Shown here in pieces: positions 45,515 through 55,731 of a stretch of 64,000 nucleotides of DNA. This stretch comes from Lachnospiraceae bacterium (GTDB lineage Bacteria > Bacillota > Clostridia > Lachnospirales > Lachnospiraceae): assembly GCA_022845895.1 (NCBI GenBank), contig AP025573.1, positions 2,080,501 through 2,144,500 on the forward strand, in the 5' to 3' direction. Under the pieces are notes generated by a model. That model searched no databases. It was not told the DNA's origin and saw only the letters and a list, made by a program, of their open reading frames with translations. Positions within the stretch are counted from its first letter, which is position 1. Each line of letters opens with the position of its first letter. A program made the translations under genes and the position numbers.

Positions 45515-48500
45515 ATGAGTCATAGAGAATTATATACATTGGGTATTGATATTGGCTCTACGACGGTCAAAATCGCCGTTTTAGATGACAATAACGATGT
45601 CGTCTTTTCAGACTATGAAAGGCACTTTGCCAATATTCAGGAAACCCTCACCGACCTTCTTGGCAGGGCGGTCTATAAGCTTGGCCCTATACAGGTATCG
45701 CCGGTCATCACCGGATCCGGCGGTCTTACGCTTGCCAAGCACTTAGGCGTCCCTTTTGTCCAGGAGGTAATCGCCGTATCGACCTCCCTTCAGGATTATG
45801 CTCCGCAGACTGACGTTGCCATAGAGCTTGGAGGAGAAGATGCCAAGATCATCTATTTTGAAAACGGCAATGTGGAGCAGCGCATGAACGGCGTATGTGC
45901 CGGCGGCACGGGCTCATTTATCGACCAGATGGCCTCCCTGCTGCAGACAGACGCTTCCGGGCTCAACGAATATGCCAGGAATTATAAGGCCTTGTATTCC
46001 ATCGCCGCCCGCTGCGGCGTATTTGCCAAATCCGACATTCAGCCTCTGATCAATGAGGGGGCCTCCAAAGAAGATCTGGCCGCATCTATTTTTCAGGCTG
46101 TCGTAAACCAGACGATCAGCGGGCTAGCGTGCGGCAAGCCGATCCGGGGCCATGTCGCTTTTCTGGGGGGCCCTCTCCACTTCCTGTCGGAGCTTAAGGA
46201 AGCATTTGTCCGTACGCTGAAGTTGGATGACGAACACACGATTGCTCCAAAGCATTCCCATCTCTTTGCGGCTATCGGCTCTGCCCTGAATTCCAAGAAG
46301 GATCTGGATATCCCGATACAGGAGATGCAGAACAGGCTGGCGGGCAAGATAAAGATGGAATTTGAAGTGGACCGTATGGAGCCCCTGTTTTCCAGCGAGG
46401 CGGACTATACGGAATTCAAAGGACGCCATGACAAGCATCAGGTACCGGTGAAAGACCTTGCCACATATAAGGGCAAAGCGTTCCTCGGCGTCGACGCCGG
46501 GTCGACCACCACAAAAGCTGCCCTTGTGGGAGAAGATGGTACTCTGCTCTACTCTTTCTACCACAATAACGAAGGGGATCCGCTCGGAACGACGATCCAT
46601 GCCATCAAAGACATCTACAGCCAGCTTCCGGAAGAGGTGGAAATCGTCCATTCCTGCTCAACCGGGTATGGGGAGGCACTGATCAAAGCTGCCCTTCTGC
46701 TTGATGAGGGAGAGGTGGAAACGGTAGCCCATTATTATGCCGCTTCCTTCTTCGAACCGGATGTTGACTGTATCCTGGACATCGGCGGCCAGGATATGAA
46801 ATGTATCAAAATAAAAAACCAGACTGTGGACAGCGTGCAGCTTAACGAAGCATGCTCTTCCGGCTGTGGTTCCTTTATAGAGACATTTGCAAAATCACTG
46901 AACTATTCGGTAGAAGATTTTGCTCATGAAGCGCTGTTTGCCAGGAATCCGATTGACCTTGGTACACGCTGTACCGTTTTCATGAATTCAAAGGTCAAGC
47001 AGGCGCAGAAAGAAGGAGCCGAAGTAGCTGACATCTCCGCCGGTCTCGCTTATTCGGTAATCAAGAACGCTCTGTTCAAAGTCATCAAAGTGTCCAGCGC
47101 CGCAGAACTTGGGCGCCATATCGTCGTGCAGGGCGGTACGTTCTATAACAACGCCGTTTTAAGAAGCTTTGAGAAGATTGCAGGCTGCCAGGCCATACGT
47201 CCCGATATCGCAGGTATTATGGGGGCTTTCGGCGCAGCGCTCATTGCCCGGGAGCGTTATATCAGCTGCGAGGGCACTACCATGCTTTCCATCGAGGATA
47301 TCAAGGCATTGGAATACAGGACAACCATGACGAAGTGCAAAGGCTGTACGAACAACTGCCGCCTCACGATCAACCATTTCAGCGGAGGACGCAAGTTCAT
47401 CACAGGTAACCGTTGCGAAAGGGGGCTTGGCAAGGAGAAGAATGAAAACAAGCTGCCGAACCTGTTCGATTATAAGGCCAGGCGTTATTTTGACTATACG
47501 CCGCTCAGTGATGAGGAAGCCGTACGTGGTACCGTCGGGATTCCCCGTGTCCTGAACATGTACGAGAATTACCCGTTCTGGTTTACCTTTTTTACGAAAC
47601 TTGGCTTCCGTGTCGTGTTGACCCCGGCCTCTACCCGTAAGATATATGAGCTTGGAATCGAGTCCATCCCAAGCGAATCTGAGTGTTATCCGGCAAAGCT
47701 TGCACATGGGCATATACAATGGCTCATTAACGAGGGGCTCGAGCATATCTTCTACCCTTCTATCCCTTATGAGCGCAACGAGTTCTCAGATGCCAACAAT
47801 CACTATAACTGCCCGATTGTAACTTCCTATCCGGAAAACATCAAGAACAACATCGATGCTATTGCCAATGGAGAAGTGGATTTCATGCATCCGTTCATAT
47901 CCTTCGCCAATGAAGAGACGCTGTCACGGCGTCTGACGGATGAGCTCGCCGCCAAATTCCTCATACTGGAGGAAGATATCAAGGCTGCCGTCCATGATGC
48001 GTGGAAGGAGCTGGAAGCCTGCCGGCAGGACATGAGGCGCAAAGGCGAAGAGACGCTTAAGTTCCTTGAAGAAACCGGCAACCGGGGTATCGTTCTTGCC
48101 GGGCGTCCTTACCATATCGACCCGGAAGTCAACCATGGGCTGCCGGAGCTCATCAATTCCTATAATATCGCCGTACTTACGGAGGATGCCATCTCGCACC
48201 TGAAGCCGGTAGAACGTCCTCTGAACGTCATGGACCAGTGGATGTACCATTCAAGACTCTATGCCGCGGCAAACTATGTGAAGACGGTAGATAATCTGGA
48301 CCTTATTCAGCTCAACTCGTTCGGCTGTGGGCTGGATGCTGTTACGACCGACCAGGTGGCCGATATACTGACAGACTCTGACAAGATATATACGTCACTT
48401 AAGATTGATGAAGTCAATAACTTAGGGGCTGCCAGGATCCGTGTACGTTCGCTGCTTGCAGCCATCCGTGTAAGGGAGCAGCGGAATACGAAACGCAGCA

Positions 48501-49756
48501 TCTCCTCTTCTGCCATAGAGAAAGTGCCGTTCACGAAAGAGATGCGCAAGGACTACACGATACTATGTCCGCAGATGTCACCGATGCATTTTGAGCTGCT
48601 GGAACCTGCCTTCCGTGCATCCGGGTACAATGTAGATATACTGCCCAACGACAACAAACAGGCGGTCGATGTAGGGTTGAAATATGTCAATAACGACGCA
48701 TGTTATCCCTCCCTGATGGTGGTAGGGCAGATTATGGAAGCTATCCTGTCCGGAAAATACGACACCGACAAGCTGGCAGTCATTATCAGCCAGACTGGCG
48801 GTGGATGCCGCGCTTCCAACTACATAGGTTTTATCCGAAGGGCACTGAAGAAAGCGGGGTACTCGCATATACCGGTCATCTCTATCAATCTGAGCGGTCT
48901 GGAGGGCAACCCTGGATTCAAGATTACACCCGCCCTGGCACTGCGCGGCGTGTACGCTGCCATATTCGGAGATATCTTCATGAAGTGCGTATACCGGCTG
49001 CGCCCCTATGAGGCTGTGCCAGGTTCTGTCAATGAAATGCACAGGAAATGGGTCAAGGCATGTGCTAATTTCGTATCTGAGGGATATCCATCCAGACGGA
49101 AGTTCAAGAAACTGTGCAGGGAGATTATCGAAGATTTCGACACAAATATACAATTGCTGGATGTGAAAAAGCCAAGGGTCGGCGTCGTCGGCGAGATACT
49201 TGTCAAGTTCCTTCCGGCTGCCAACAACCATCTCGTCGAGCTGCTGGAAAGTGAAGGTGCCGAGGCCGTCGTGCCAGACCTGCTTGACTTCCTGCTCTAC
49301 TGCTTCTACAATCAGAATTTCAAGGTGTCACATCTTGGATTCAAAAAATCGAAGGCGACATTTGGCAATCTCGGCATCAAAGTGCTGGAATGGTTCCGTG
49401 CCCCTGCTACAGAAGCTTTTAAGGCAAGCAGGCATTTTGATCCTCCGGCCCGTATAGAAGATCTTGGCCGTATGGCTTCTGAAATTGTCTCCCTCGGCAA
49501 CCAGACCGGAGAAGGCTGGTTCCTCACCGGTGAGATGCTGGAGCTGATCCACAGCGGCGCCTCCAACATCGTGTGTACGCAGCCCTTCGCCTGCCTTCCG
49601 AACCATGTCGTAGGCAAAGGAGTCATAAAAGAGCTGAGGAGGCGGTATCCGAAGTCCAATGTGGTAGCAATCGACTTCGACCCCGGCGCAAGCGAGGTCA
49701 ACCAGCTGAACCGTATCAAGCTCATGCTGTCAACCGCCAATAAGAATATGGAATGA
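45515..49756 (+). CDS. 2-hydroxyacyl-CoA dehydratase / activase fusion protein
   Basis: A 1413-residue cytoplasmic iron-sulfur protein of the BadF/HgdC ATPase family fused to dehydratase-like domains. Two ASKHA ATPase units are visible: one from [14 protein letters not shown] (about 5-260) with [12 protein letters not shown] and [10 protein letters not shown], the second from [14 protein letters not shown] (about 325-590) with [22 protein letters not shown] and [11 protein letters not shown] Cys cluster CKGCTNNC and GNRCERG (about 610-640) opens the DUF2229 part, and an HgdB-like region follows to the C terminus. The cysteines in the ATPase units match cluster-ligating positions of HgdC. Such proteins are widespread in Clostridia but the substrate is unknown; radical dehydration or ATP-driven electron transfer is the general chemistry. 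Confidence 0.88.
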   Translation: MSHRELYTLGIDIGSTTVKIAVLDDNNDVVFSDYERHFANIQETLTDLLGRAVYKLGPIQVSPVITGSGGLTLAKHLGVPFVQEVIAVSTSLQDYAPQTDVAIELGGEDAKIIYFENGNVEQRMNGVCAGGTGSFIDQMASLLQTDASGLNEYARNYKALYSIAARCGVFAKSDIQPLINEGASKEDLAASIFQAVVNQTISGLACGKPIRGHVAFLGGPLHFLSELKEAFVRTLKLDDEHTIAPKHSHLFAAIGSALNSKKDLDIPIQEMQNRLAGKIKMEFEVDRMEPLFSSEADYTEFKGRHDKHQVPVKDLATYKGKAFLGVDAGSTTTKAALVGEDGTLLYSFYHNNEGDPLGTTIHAIKDIYSQLPEEVEIVHSCSTGYGEALIKAALLLDEGEVETVAHYYAASFFEPDVDCILDIGGQDMKCIKIKNQTVDSVQLNEACSSGCGSFIETFAKSLNYSVEDFAHEALFARNPIDLGTRCTVFMNSKVKQAQKEGAEVADISAGLAYSVIKNALFKVIKVSSAAELGRHIVVQGGTFYNNAVLRSFEKIAGCQAIRPDIAGIMGAFGAALIARERYISCEGTTMLSIEDIKALEYRTTMTKCKGCTNNCRLTINHFSGGRKFITGNRCERGLGKEKNENKLPNLFDYKARRYFDYTPLSDEEAVRGTVGIPRVLNMYENYPFWFTFFTKLGFRVVLTPASTRKIYELGIESIPSESECYPAKLAHGHIQWLINEGLEHIFYPSIPYERNEFSDANNHYNCPIVTSYPENIKNNIDAIANGEVDFMHPFISFANEETLSRRLTDELAAKFLILEEDIKAAVHDAWKELEACRQDMRRKGEETLKFLEETGNRGIVLAGRPYHIDPEVNHGLPELINSYNIAVLTEDAISHLKPVERPLNVMDQWMYHSRLYAAANYVKTVDNLDLIQLNSFGCGLDAVTTDQVADILTDSDKIYTSLKIDEVNNLGAARIRVRSLLAAIRVREQRNTKRSISSSAIEKVPFTKEMRKDYTILCPQMSPMHFELLEPAFRASGYNVDILPNDNKQAVDVGLKYVNNDACYPSLMVVGQIMEAILSGKYDTDKLAVIISQTGGGCRASNYIGFIRRALKKAGYSHIPVISINLSGLEGNPGFKITPALALRGVYAAIFGDIFMKCVYRLRPYEAVPGSVNEMHRKWVKACANFVSEGYPSRRKFKKLCREIIEDFDTNIQLLDVKKPRVGVVGEILVKFLPAANNHLVELLESEGAEAVVPDLLDFLLYCFYNQNFKVSHLGFKKSKATFGNLGIKVLEWFRAPATEAFKASRHFDPPARIEDLGRMASEIVSLGNQTGEGWFLTGEMLELIHSGASNIVCTQPFACLPNHVVGKGVIKELRRRYPKSNVVAIDFDPGASEVNQLNRIKLMLSTANKNME

Positions 49757-49768
49757 TGCAAAATAAAA

Positions 49769-49814
49769 CGGGCAGGCCGAAGGCACATATCTACATGTAC
49801 CTTCGGCCTGCCCG
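49769..49814. terminator. Hairpin after the activase-fusion gene
   Basis: CGGGCAGGCCGAAGG / CCTTCGGCCTGCCCG perfect 15-bp stem with a 16-base loop. The better T tract (TTTTATTTT) follows on the minus strand, but it lies 13 bp after the plus-strand stop, so it can serve both directions. Confidence 0.75.
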
Positions 49815-49828
49815 TCTACATAAGAATA

Positions 49829-49888
49829 AAAACCAGGATTCTGATGTCAGCCGCTTTGCAAGGCGGCATGTATCGGAATCCTGGTTTT
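49829..49888 (-). terminator. gpmI terminator with an inner hairpin
   Basis: AAAACCAGGATTCYGAT arms (49829-49845 and 49872-49888, one mismatch) enclose a second stem GCCGC/GCGGC. TTTTTATT follows on the minus strand, 20 bp after the gpmI stop. Confidence 0.8.
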
Positions 49889-49907
49889 CCGCTTCAATTG
49901 CGGAAGT

Positions 49908-51452
49908 CTATTCTCCCCTTACGATCAAGGACTTTCCTGACATCTCTTTTGGCTGCTCCATCCCCATCATCTCGATAAGGGTAGGGGCGATGTCTGCAAG
50001 GCATCCGCCTTCTCTCAGCTTATACGCCGGGTCGGCATTAACAAGGATGAAGGGAACCGGATTCGTCGTATGTGCCGTAAATGGCTCCCCTGACTTGTCA
50101 TCAATGAGCTGTTCTGCATTACCGTGGTCTGCACAGATGAACATCTGCCCGTCTACTTCCTCCAGTGCCGCCACTGCTCTGCCCACACATGCGTCTACTG
50201 CTTCGATTGCCTTGATTGCGGCAGCTTCGACTCCTGTGTGTCCTACCATGTCTGGGTTGGCAAAGTTGATGATGATAACGTCGTATCGGTCAGACTTGAT
50301 AGCTTCGACAAGCTTATCGCATACTTCATAAGCACTCATCTCCGGTTTCAGGTCATACGTAGCAACCTTGGGAGATTTTACAAGGATTCTGTCTTCCCCC
50401 TTATTCGGCTCTTCCACGCCACCGTTGAAGAAGAATGTGACATGTGCGTACTTTTCGGTCTCTGCGATTCGGGCCTGCGTCTTCCCATTTGCCGCCAGAA
50501 ATTCTCCAAATGTGTTCGTAATCTCATCCTTCACAAATGCAACCAGCTTATTTTCAATCGTCACGTCATATTCCGTGAAGCACACGAAGGTCGTCTTAAT
50601 CCTGTCTCCTCTGTCAAATCCTTCGAATTCGTCATCGCAGAATGTTCTCGTAATCTCTCTTGCACGGTCCGGACGGAAATTGAAGAAGATGATGGAATCT
50701 CCATCTTTTACGGTCGCCACCGGCGCGCCGCCCTTCATCACGACCGTAGGCAGGACGAACTCGTCTGTCGTGTCCTTATCATAGGAGGCCTGGATTCCCT
50801 CCGGCCCTCCGGATGCAGTTTCTCCCCTGCCTTCTGCCATGGCCTCGTATGCCTTCTTGACGCGCTCCCATCGGTTATCCCGGTCCATAGCATAGTAGCG
50901 GCCCATCACAGTGGCAACTTCGCCGACGCCAATCTCCTTCATTTTCGCAACAAGCTCTTCCACATATCCTTTCCCAGACGCCGGCGGCGTGTCACGCCCG
51001 TCGAGGAAACAGTGTACATATACGTTTTCAATCCCCTGTTTCTTTGCCAGTTCCAGCAGCCCGTATATGTGTTCATTGTGGCTGTGGACACCGCCGTCTG
51101 ACACAAGGCCCATCATATGAAGGGAAGAGCTGTTCTTCTTCACATTTTCACATGCTGCCAGAAGTGCCTTGTTCTCAAAGAAATCGCCGTCCTGAATCGC
51201 TTTCGTAATCTTCGTAAGGTCCTGATATACGATGCGTCCTGCACCCATGTTCAGATGCCCGACTTCAGAGTTACCCATCTGCCCGTCCGGAAGTCCGACT
51301 GCCATTCCGCTGGCATAGCCTTTTACAAACGGGCACTTTGCCATAAGACTATCCATAACAGGTGTCCTGCCTTCCGCCACGGCATTTCCTTCTATGCTGT
51401 CATTTAACCCATATCCGTCAAGGATCATCAATACTGTTGGTTTTTTACTCAT
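49908..51452 (-). CDS. gpmI: 2,3-bisphosphoglycerate-independent phosphoglycerate mutase
   Basis: Interconverts 3- and 2-phosphoglycerate with two manganese ions; 514 residues, standard length. The catalytic serine is in QMGNSEVGHLNMGAGR (about 58-73); other metal ligands lie in LMILDGYGLND, VSDGGVHSHNEH, FANPDMVGHTG and CADHGNAEQ. It follows tpiA in the glycolytic cluster but has its own promoter and is separated by a terminator. Confidence 0.98.
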   Translation of the reverse strand: MSKKPTVLMILDGYGLNDSIEGNAVAEGRTPVMDSLMAKCPFVKGYASGMAVGLPDGQMGNSEVGHLNMGAGRIVYQDLTKITKAIQDGDFFENKALLAACENVKKNSSSLHMMGLVSDGGVHSHNEHIYGLLELAKKQGIENVYVHCFLDGRDTPPASGKGYVEELVAKMKEIGVGEVATVMGRYYAMDRDNRWERVKKAYEAMAEGRGETASGGPEGIQASYDKDTTDEFVLPTVVMKGGAPVATVKDGDSIIFFNFRPDRAREITRTFCDDEFEGFDRGDRIKTTFVCFTEYDVTIENKLVAFVKDEITNTFGEFLAANGKTQARIAETEKYAHVTFFFNGGVEEPNKGEDRILVKSPKVATYDLKPEMSAYEVCDKLVEAIKSDRYDVIIINFANPDMVGHTGVEAAAIKAIEAVDACVGRAVAALEEVDGQMFICADHGNAEQLIDDKSGEPFTAHTTNPVPFILVNADPAYKLREGGCLADIAPTLIEMMGMEQPKEMSGKSLIVRGE

Positions 51453-51489
51453 AATTCATCTCCTACTATTTACTCTTTTCCAAAGTCTA

Positions 51490-51518
51490 ATTTTACATGA
51501 TTTAGCTACATCTTTCAA
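51490..51518 (-). promoter_or_regulatory. gpmI promoter
   Basis: Minus strand TTGAAA 51518-51513, 17-bp spacer, TAAAAT 51495-51490. A TTGACA lies 11 bp further upstream but has no matching -10. Confidence 0.6.
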
Positions 51519-51604
51519 GGCATCCTGTCAACTTTATATCGTTTGGCCCCACAGGATCTTATCGGGGCATCGTCCGTCTCGTGACATGCAGCCGGGAAGG
51601 GAAA

Positions 51605-51631
51605 AGCCGCAGGAATCTGCTTCCTGCGGCT
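51605..51631 (-). terminator. tpiA terminator
   Basis: AGCCGCAGGAA / TTCCTGCGGCT perfect 11-bp stem, five-base loop, then TTTTCCC on the minus strand. Confidence 0.85.
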
Positions 51632-51641
51632 CCCGCTTTCT

Positions 51642-52391
51642 TTATTTGTAGTTTACGATTTTCCCGAAGTCTGCCTTGAGGGAAGCCCCGCCAACAAGGC
51701 CGCCGTCGATATCCGCCTGGGCGAACAGTTCCGGTGCCGTAGCGGCATTGACAGAACCGCCGTACTGGATACGGACAGCCTCTGCTGTAGCTTCATCATA
51801 AATCTCAGCGATACATGAACGGATTCCTGCACATACTTCCTGCGCCTGCTCTGTCGTGGCCGTCTTGCCTGTACCGATGGCCCAGATCGGCTCGTAAGCG
51901 ATGACGGCCGTCTTTGCCTGATCTGCCGTAACTCCCAGGAATCCGACCTTAACCTGCTGGCGGATGAAATCCATCGTAACGCCCTGCTCCCTCTGCTCAA
52001 GCGTCTCGCCACAGCACATGATAGGGGTGATTCCGTGCTCGAATGCCTTCAGCATCTTCTTATTAACCGTCTCGCTCGTCTCCGCAAAATATTCTCTTCT
52101 CTCAGAGTGTCCGAGAACTACATATGATACGCCTGCGTCCGTGAGCATTGCAGGAGCGATCTCACCTGTGTAGGCGCCGCTCTCTTCAAAATACATGTTC
52201 TCTGCCCCAACCTGAATGTTCGTTCCTTTGCAAGCCTCTACGACAGGTATGATATCGATAGCGGGCACGCAGAACACGACGTCCACATCATCGTTAGCCA
52301 CGAGCGGCTTCAATTCCTCCACAAGCGCAACTGCCTCGCTTGGTGTCTTGTTCATCTTCCAGTTTCCAGCTATAATCTTTCTTCTTGCCAT
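51642..52391 (-). CDS. tpiA: Triose-phosphate isomerase
   Basis: Interconverts dihydroxyacetone phosphate and glyceraldehyde 3-phosphate; 249 residues. N-terminal [10 protein letters not shown] with the catalytic Lys, [11 protein letters not shown] with the electrophilic His, and [14 protein letters not shown] with the catalytic Glu and flexible loop. It lies 41 bp after pgk in the gap-pgk-tpiA unit. Confidence 0.98.
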   Translation of the reverse strand: MARRKIIAGNWKMNKTPSEAVALVEELKPLVANDDVDVVFCVPAIDIIPVVEACKGTNIQVGAENMYFEESGAYTGEIAPAMLTDAGVSYVVLGHSERREYFAETSETVNKKMLKAFEHGITPIMCCGETLEQREQGVTMDFIRQQVKVGFLGVTADQAKTAVIAYEPIWAIGTGKTATTEQAQEVCAGIRSCIAEIYDEATAEAVRIQYGGSVNAATAPELFAQADIDGGLVGGASLKADFGKIVNYK

Positions 52392-52432
52392 CTTTTTATC
52401 TCCTATTTTATATAATTTATCTGCAAAAGAAT

Positions 52433-53626
52433 CTATTTATCATTTGCCGCGGCTACTCCCGGCAGTTCCTTGCCTTCCAGGAATTCAAGCGAAGCTCCGC
52501 CGCCGGTTGATATATGTGACATCTTATCACCGTATCCGAGCTGGTTTACCGCTGCAGCGGAATCTCCGCCACCGATAATCGTCGTGGCGTCCGTGTCTGC
52601 AAGGGCCTTTGCAACCTCTTCTGTACCTTTAGCGAAGTTAGGCATCTCAAAGCATCCCATCGGTCCGTTCCATACCACGGTCTTTGCATCTTTTACCGCT
52701 TCTGAGAACATGGCGGCTGTCTCAGGTCCTATGTCAAGCCCTTCCCAGTCTGCCGGAATCTCTCCTGCCTTGACAACCTTGGAATTTGCATCGTTAGAAA
52801 AGTCATCTGCAATGACCGTATCTACAGGAAGGAGCAGCTTGACGCCTTTCTCCTTCGCCTTGTCCAGCATCTTTATCGCATAATCACAATAATCTTCCTC
52901 GAGGAGAGATTTGCCGACGCTTCCGCCCTGCGCCTTGCTGAATGTATAGGACATTCCCCCTCCGATGATCAAGGTGTCAACCTTGTCCAGCAGATTCTCG
53001 ATAACGGATATCTTGCTGGAAACCTTTGCCCCACCCAGGATGGCGACAAACGGTCTCTCAGGGTTGTTGACCGCGTTGCCGAGGAAATCGATCTCTTTCT
53101 GCATGAGATAACCTACGACAGCCGTATCTACGAACCGGGTAACGCCTACATTAGAACAGTGTGCCCTGTGTGCGGTACCAAACGCGTCATTGACAAACAC
53201 GTCGCACAGTGACGCAAGGTCCTTGGAGAATGCCTCGCCATTCTTCGTCTCCTCCGCCCTGTAGCGTGTATTTTCAAGCAGTATGATGTCGCCGTCCTTC
53301 ATCTCTGCAGCGGCAGCTTTCGCATTCGGCCCTACCACTTCCGGGTCAGCGGCAAACTTCACTTCCTGTCCAAGCAGCTCGCTCAGGCGCAGAGCGACCG
53401 GGGCAAGAGAAAGAGAAGGAACCGCCTCTCCCTTCGGTTTGCCAAGATGCGAGCACAGAATCACCCTGCCCCCATCCGCAGCCAGCTTCTTTATCGTCGG
53501 CAGCGCCGCCACAAGACGGTTCTCATCCGTAATCTTGCCGTCGATAAGCGGCACGTTGAAGTCACATCTGACAAGTACCTTTTTTCCCTTTACATTGATA
53601 TCATCCACTGATTTCTTATTAAGCAT
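52433..53626 (-). CDS. pgk: Phosphoglycerate kinase
   Basis: ATP-forming step of glycolysis; 397 residues. N-terminal [11 protein letters not shown], substrate-site HLGKPKG, the hinge and [13 protein letters not shown], nucleotide loop [14 protein letters not shown] and [20 protein letters not shown] precedes the ATG at 53626, immediately behind the 21-bp inverted repeat at 53640-53692, which would be in the 5' untranslated region or in the gap-pgk spacer. Confidence 0.98.
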   Translation of the reverse strand: MLNKKSVDDINVKGKKVLVRCDFNVPLIDGKITDENRLVAALPTIKKLAADGGRVILCSHLGKPKGEAVPSLSLAPVALRLSELLGQEVKFAADPEVVGPNAKAAAAEMKDGDIILLENTRYRAEETKNGEAFSKDLASLCDVFVNDAFGTAHRAHCSNVGVTRFVDTAVVGYLMQKEIDFLGNAVNNPERPFVAILGGAKVSSKISVIENLLDKVDTLIIGGGMSYTFSKAQGGSVGKSLLEEDYCDYAIKMLDKAKEKGVKLLLPVDTVIADDFSNDANSKVVKAGEIPADWEGLDIGPETAAMFSEAVKDAKTVVWNGPMGCFEMPNFAKGTEEVAKALADTDATTIIGGGDSAAAVNQLGYGDKMSHISTGGGASLEFLEGKELPGVAAANDK

Positions 53627-53639
53627 ATGATGGCCTCCT

Positions 53640-53692
53640 TTTTCATAGGGGTCAGACCCCTTTAGGGCATAGGGGTCTGACCCCTATGAAAA
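53640..53692. repeat. Inverted repeat with GGGGTCAGACCCC core in the pgk leader
   Basis: Left arm 53640-53660 and right arm 53672-53692 are perfect 21-bp complements with an 11-base loop. Each arm contains GGGGTCWGACCCC, itself a palindrome, so alternative short hairpins can form. The right end touches the pgk ribosome site. It looks like a REP-type repeat rather than a classical terminator. Confidence 0.85.
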
Positions 53693-53716
53693 TTCCCTCA
53701 ATATTCTGATAATTTA

Positions 53717-53751
53717 AAAGGAATCCGGCCCAATATAGACCGGACCCCTTT
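53717..53751 (-). terminator. gap terminator or attenuator
   Basis: On the minus strand AAAGGGGTCCGG pairs with CCGGATTCCTTT (two G-U pairs), then TTAAATT. It lies 19 bp after the gap stop and probably lowers, but does not abolish, read-through into pgk. Confidence 0.75.
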
Positions 53752-53769
53752 GTGAGTCTTAAAGCAGAT

Positions 53770-54783
53770 TTATGCTAATTCAGAGAAGTATTTGATTGTT
53801 CTTACCATCTGGCTTGTGTAAGAATTCTCATTGTCGTACCAGGATACGACCTGTACTTCTGTTGTTCCGTTATCTAAAGGCAGTACCATTGTCTGGGTAG
53901 CATCAAAGAGTGAACCATATCTCATACCGATAACGTCAGTGGATACGATTTCATCTGTGTTATATCCGAAGGATTCTGTAGCTGCTGCTTTCATAGCTGC
54001 GTTTACATCGTCAACTGTAACTGTTCCGTCTACTACTGCTGTCAGGATAGTCGTAGATCCTGTAGGTGTCGGAACACGCTGTGCAGAACCGATCAGCTTG
54101 CCGTTCAGTTCCGGAATAACGAGGCCGATAGCCTTTGCAGCACCTGTGCTGTTCGGAACGATATTCAAAGCAGCTGCGCGGGATCTTCTGAGATCGCCTT
54201 TTCTCTGAGGGCCGTCAAGTGTCATCTGATCACCTGTGTACGCGTGAATCGTGCACATGATACCTGATTTGATCTTCGCAAGGTCGTTCAGCGCCTTCGC
54301 CATAGGTGCAAGACAATTTGTCGTACAGGAAGCTGCGGAGATAACGGTATCTTCCGGTTTCAGAATGTCGTGGTTTACATTATATACGATAGTTGGCAGG
54401 TCGTTTCCGGCAGGTGCTGAGATAACGACTTTTCTTGCTCCTGCTTTCACATGTGCAGATGCTTTTTCTTTTGATGTATAGAATCCAGTACATTCAAGAA
54501 CAACGTCCACTCCGATTTCTCCCCATGGAAGTTCTTCGGCATTCGCTTTAGCGTAAATCTTGATCTCTTTGCCGTCTACGATGATTGAATCATCCGTAGA
54601 TTCCACCTTGTCAGCCAAAGCATATTTCCCCTGTGAAGAGTCGTATTTTAACAAGTGAGCTAACATTTTTGGAGATGTCAAGTCGTTGATTGCTACTACT
54701 TCATACCCTTCTGCCCCGAACATCTGTCTGAATGCAAGACGTCCGATACGCCCGAATCCATTAATCGCTACTTTTACTGCCAT
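53770..54783 (-). CDS. gap: Glyceraldehyde-3-phosphate dehydrogenase
   Basis: NAD-linked glycolytic dehydrogenase; 337 residues. N-terminal [16 protein letters not shown] nucleotide fold, catalytic Cys in [13 protein letters not shown], substrate-site TGAAKAIG and the C-terminal [11 protein letters not shown]. Aspartate-type NAD specificity is suggested by INDLTS at the end of the second strand. It is the first gene of the glycolytic cluster, with a clear promoter and a downstream operator-like dyad. Confidence 0.98.
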   Translation of the reverse strand: MAVKVAINGFGRIGRLAFRQMFGAEGYEVVAINDLTSPKMLAHLLKYDSSQGKYALADKVESTDDSIIVDGKEIKIYAKANAEELPWGEIGVDVVLECTGFYTSKEKASAHVKAGARKVVISAPAGNDLPTIVYNVNHDILKPEDTVISAASCTTNCLAPMAKALNDLAKIKSGIMCTIHAYTGDQMTLDGPQRKGDLRRSRAAALNIVPNSTGAAKAIGLVIPELNGKLIGSAQRVPTPTGSTTILTAVVDGTVTVDDVNAAMKAAATESFGYNTDEIVSTDVIGMRYGSLFDATQTMVLPLDNGTTEVQVVSWYDNENSYTSQMVRTIKYFSELA

Positions 54784-54840
54784 GATTAATTCCTCCTAAA
54801 GTTTGTTTATTAACTGTTACACAGCCTTTATTTTTGAAAC

Positions 54841-54905
54841 TCTTTAACATCGTTAAAGAATCATCAACCGTTTATAATTGTACTAAATTTGATACAAAAA
54901 TTCAA
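54841..54905 (-). promoter_or_regulatory. gap promoter with a downstream dyad operator candidate
   Basis: Minus strand TTGAAT 54905-54900, 17-bp spacer, TACAAT 54882-54877. A perfect 8-3-8 inverted repeat TCTTTAAC-N3-GTTAAAGA lies at 54841-54859, about 10-30 bases after the start of transcription, the position used by repressors of CggR type. No cggR gene is adjacent. Confidence 0.65.
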
Positions 54906-54920
54906 GGGCTTTTACCATTT

Positions 54921-55724
54921 TTATGGAAGTTGCTTAAAAACAGGCGTCCTGCCGGAAAATTCTGTATAATATTTGAAGCCGCATGATTTCAGGATATCTT
55001 CTGCCTTTTGGAAGTCATAGGCGATATGCTCCGGACAATGGGCATCTGCACCTATGGTGATAATCTCTCCGCCAAGTTCACGGTAACGTTTCAGTACATC
55101 CGGGTGCGGATGGGCGAACGGAAGGCCGTATTTGAGTCCTGCCGTGTTCAGTTCCAACCCTTTCCCGTCAGCGATCAGCTGTCTGAGTATCTCATCAATA
55201 ATATCAGCAAATGTATCGTACACGTATGCCTTTTCTCTGCCTGCCCCGTAACGGACCACATAATCCAGATGTCCGAGCACGTCATAGTCCTGATAGGCAC
55301 GGATATCTGTCAGTATCTCCGTAAATGCACTCCGGTATGCCTCTTCATCCGTCTTATCTTCAAACAACTTCCCGGCTGCCGGGTCAGTGGATTCGACGCT
55401 GTGCACAGAACCGATCACAAAGTCGAAGGGATATCTGGCCGTAAATGCTCTGTAGTAGTCCCCCAGATATGGAAGGAGGCCGAGCTCCACTCCGATACGT
55501 ATGTCAATCCTTCCTCTGTACTTTTCCTGAAGAGGCCGCAGTACGTTAAAATATTCTTCCGGGTCAAAGATGCTTTCTTCTCCCCATTCCATCTCGTCTT
55601 TGTCGTAATGGTCCGTGAAACATATCATCTCAAGGCCTCTGTCTATGGCTCCGAGTATCATCTCCTCCGGTGCCGCCTTGGAATCATGTGAAAATGATGT
55701 ATGCATATGAACATCTGCTCTCAT
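54921..55724 (-). CDS. PHP-family histidinol-phosphatase (HisJ type)
   Basis: A 267-residue metal-dependent phosphatase of the PHP family. Metal ligands are visible in ADVHMHTSFSHDS, CFTDHYDKDE, GVELG, GSVHSVE, LGHLDYVVRYG and IGADAHCPEH. HisJ hydrolyses histidinol phosphate in histidine synthesis, but no his genes are near and other phosphoesters are possible. The start at 55724 has AGGAAG; ATG 55739 overlaps the mnmA stop region and is poorly spaced. It is the last gene of the isc-mnmA unit. Confidence 0.85.
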   Translation of the reverse strand: MRADVHMHTSFSHDSKAAPEEMILGAIDRGLEMICFTDHYDKDEMEWGEESIFDPEEYFNVLRPLQEKYRGRIDIRIGVELGLLPYLGDYYRAFTARYPFDFVIGSVHSVESTDPAAGKLFEDKTDEEAYRSAFTEILTDIRAYQDYDVLGHLDYVVRYGAGREKAYVYDTFADIIDEILRQLIADGKGLELNTAGLKYGLPFAHPHPDVLKRYRELGGEIITIGADAHCPEHIAYDFQKAEDILKSCGFKYYTEFSGRTPVFKQLP

Positions 55725-55731
55725 AATCTTC

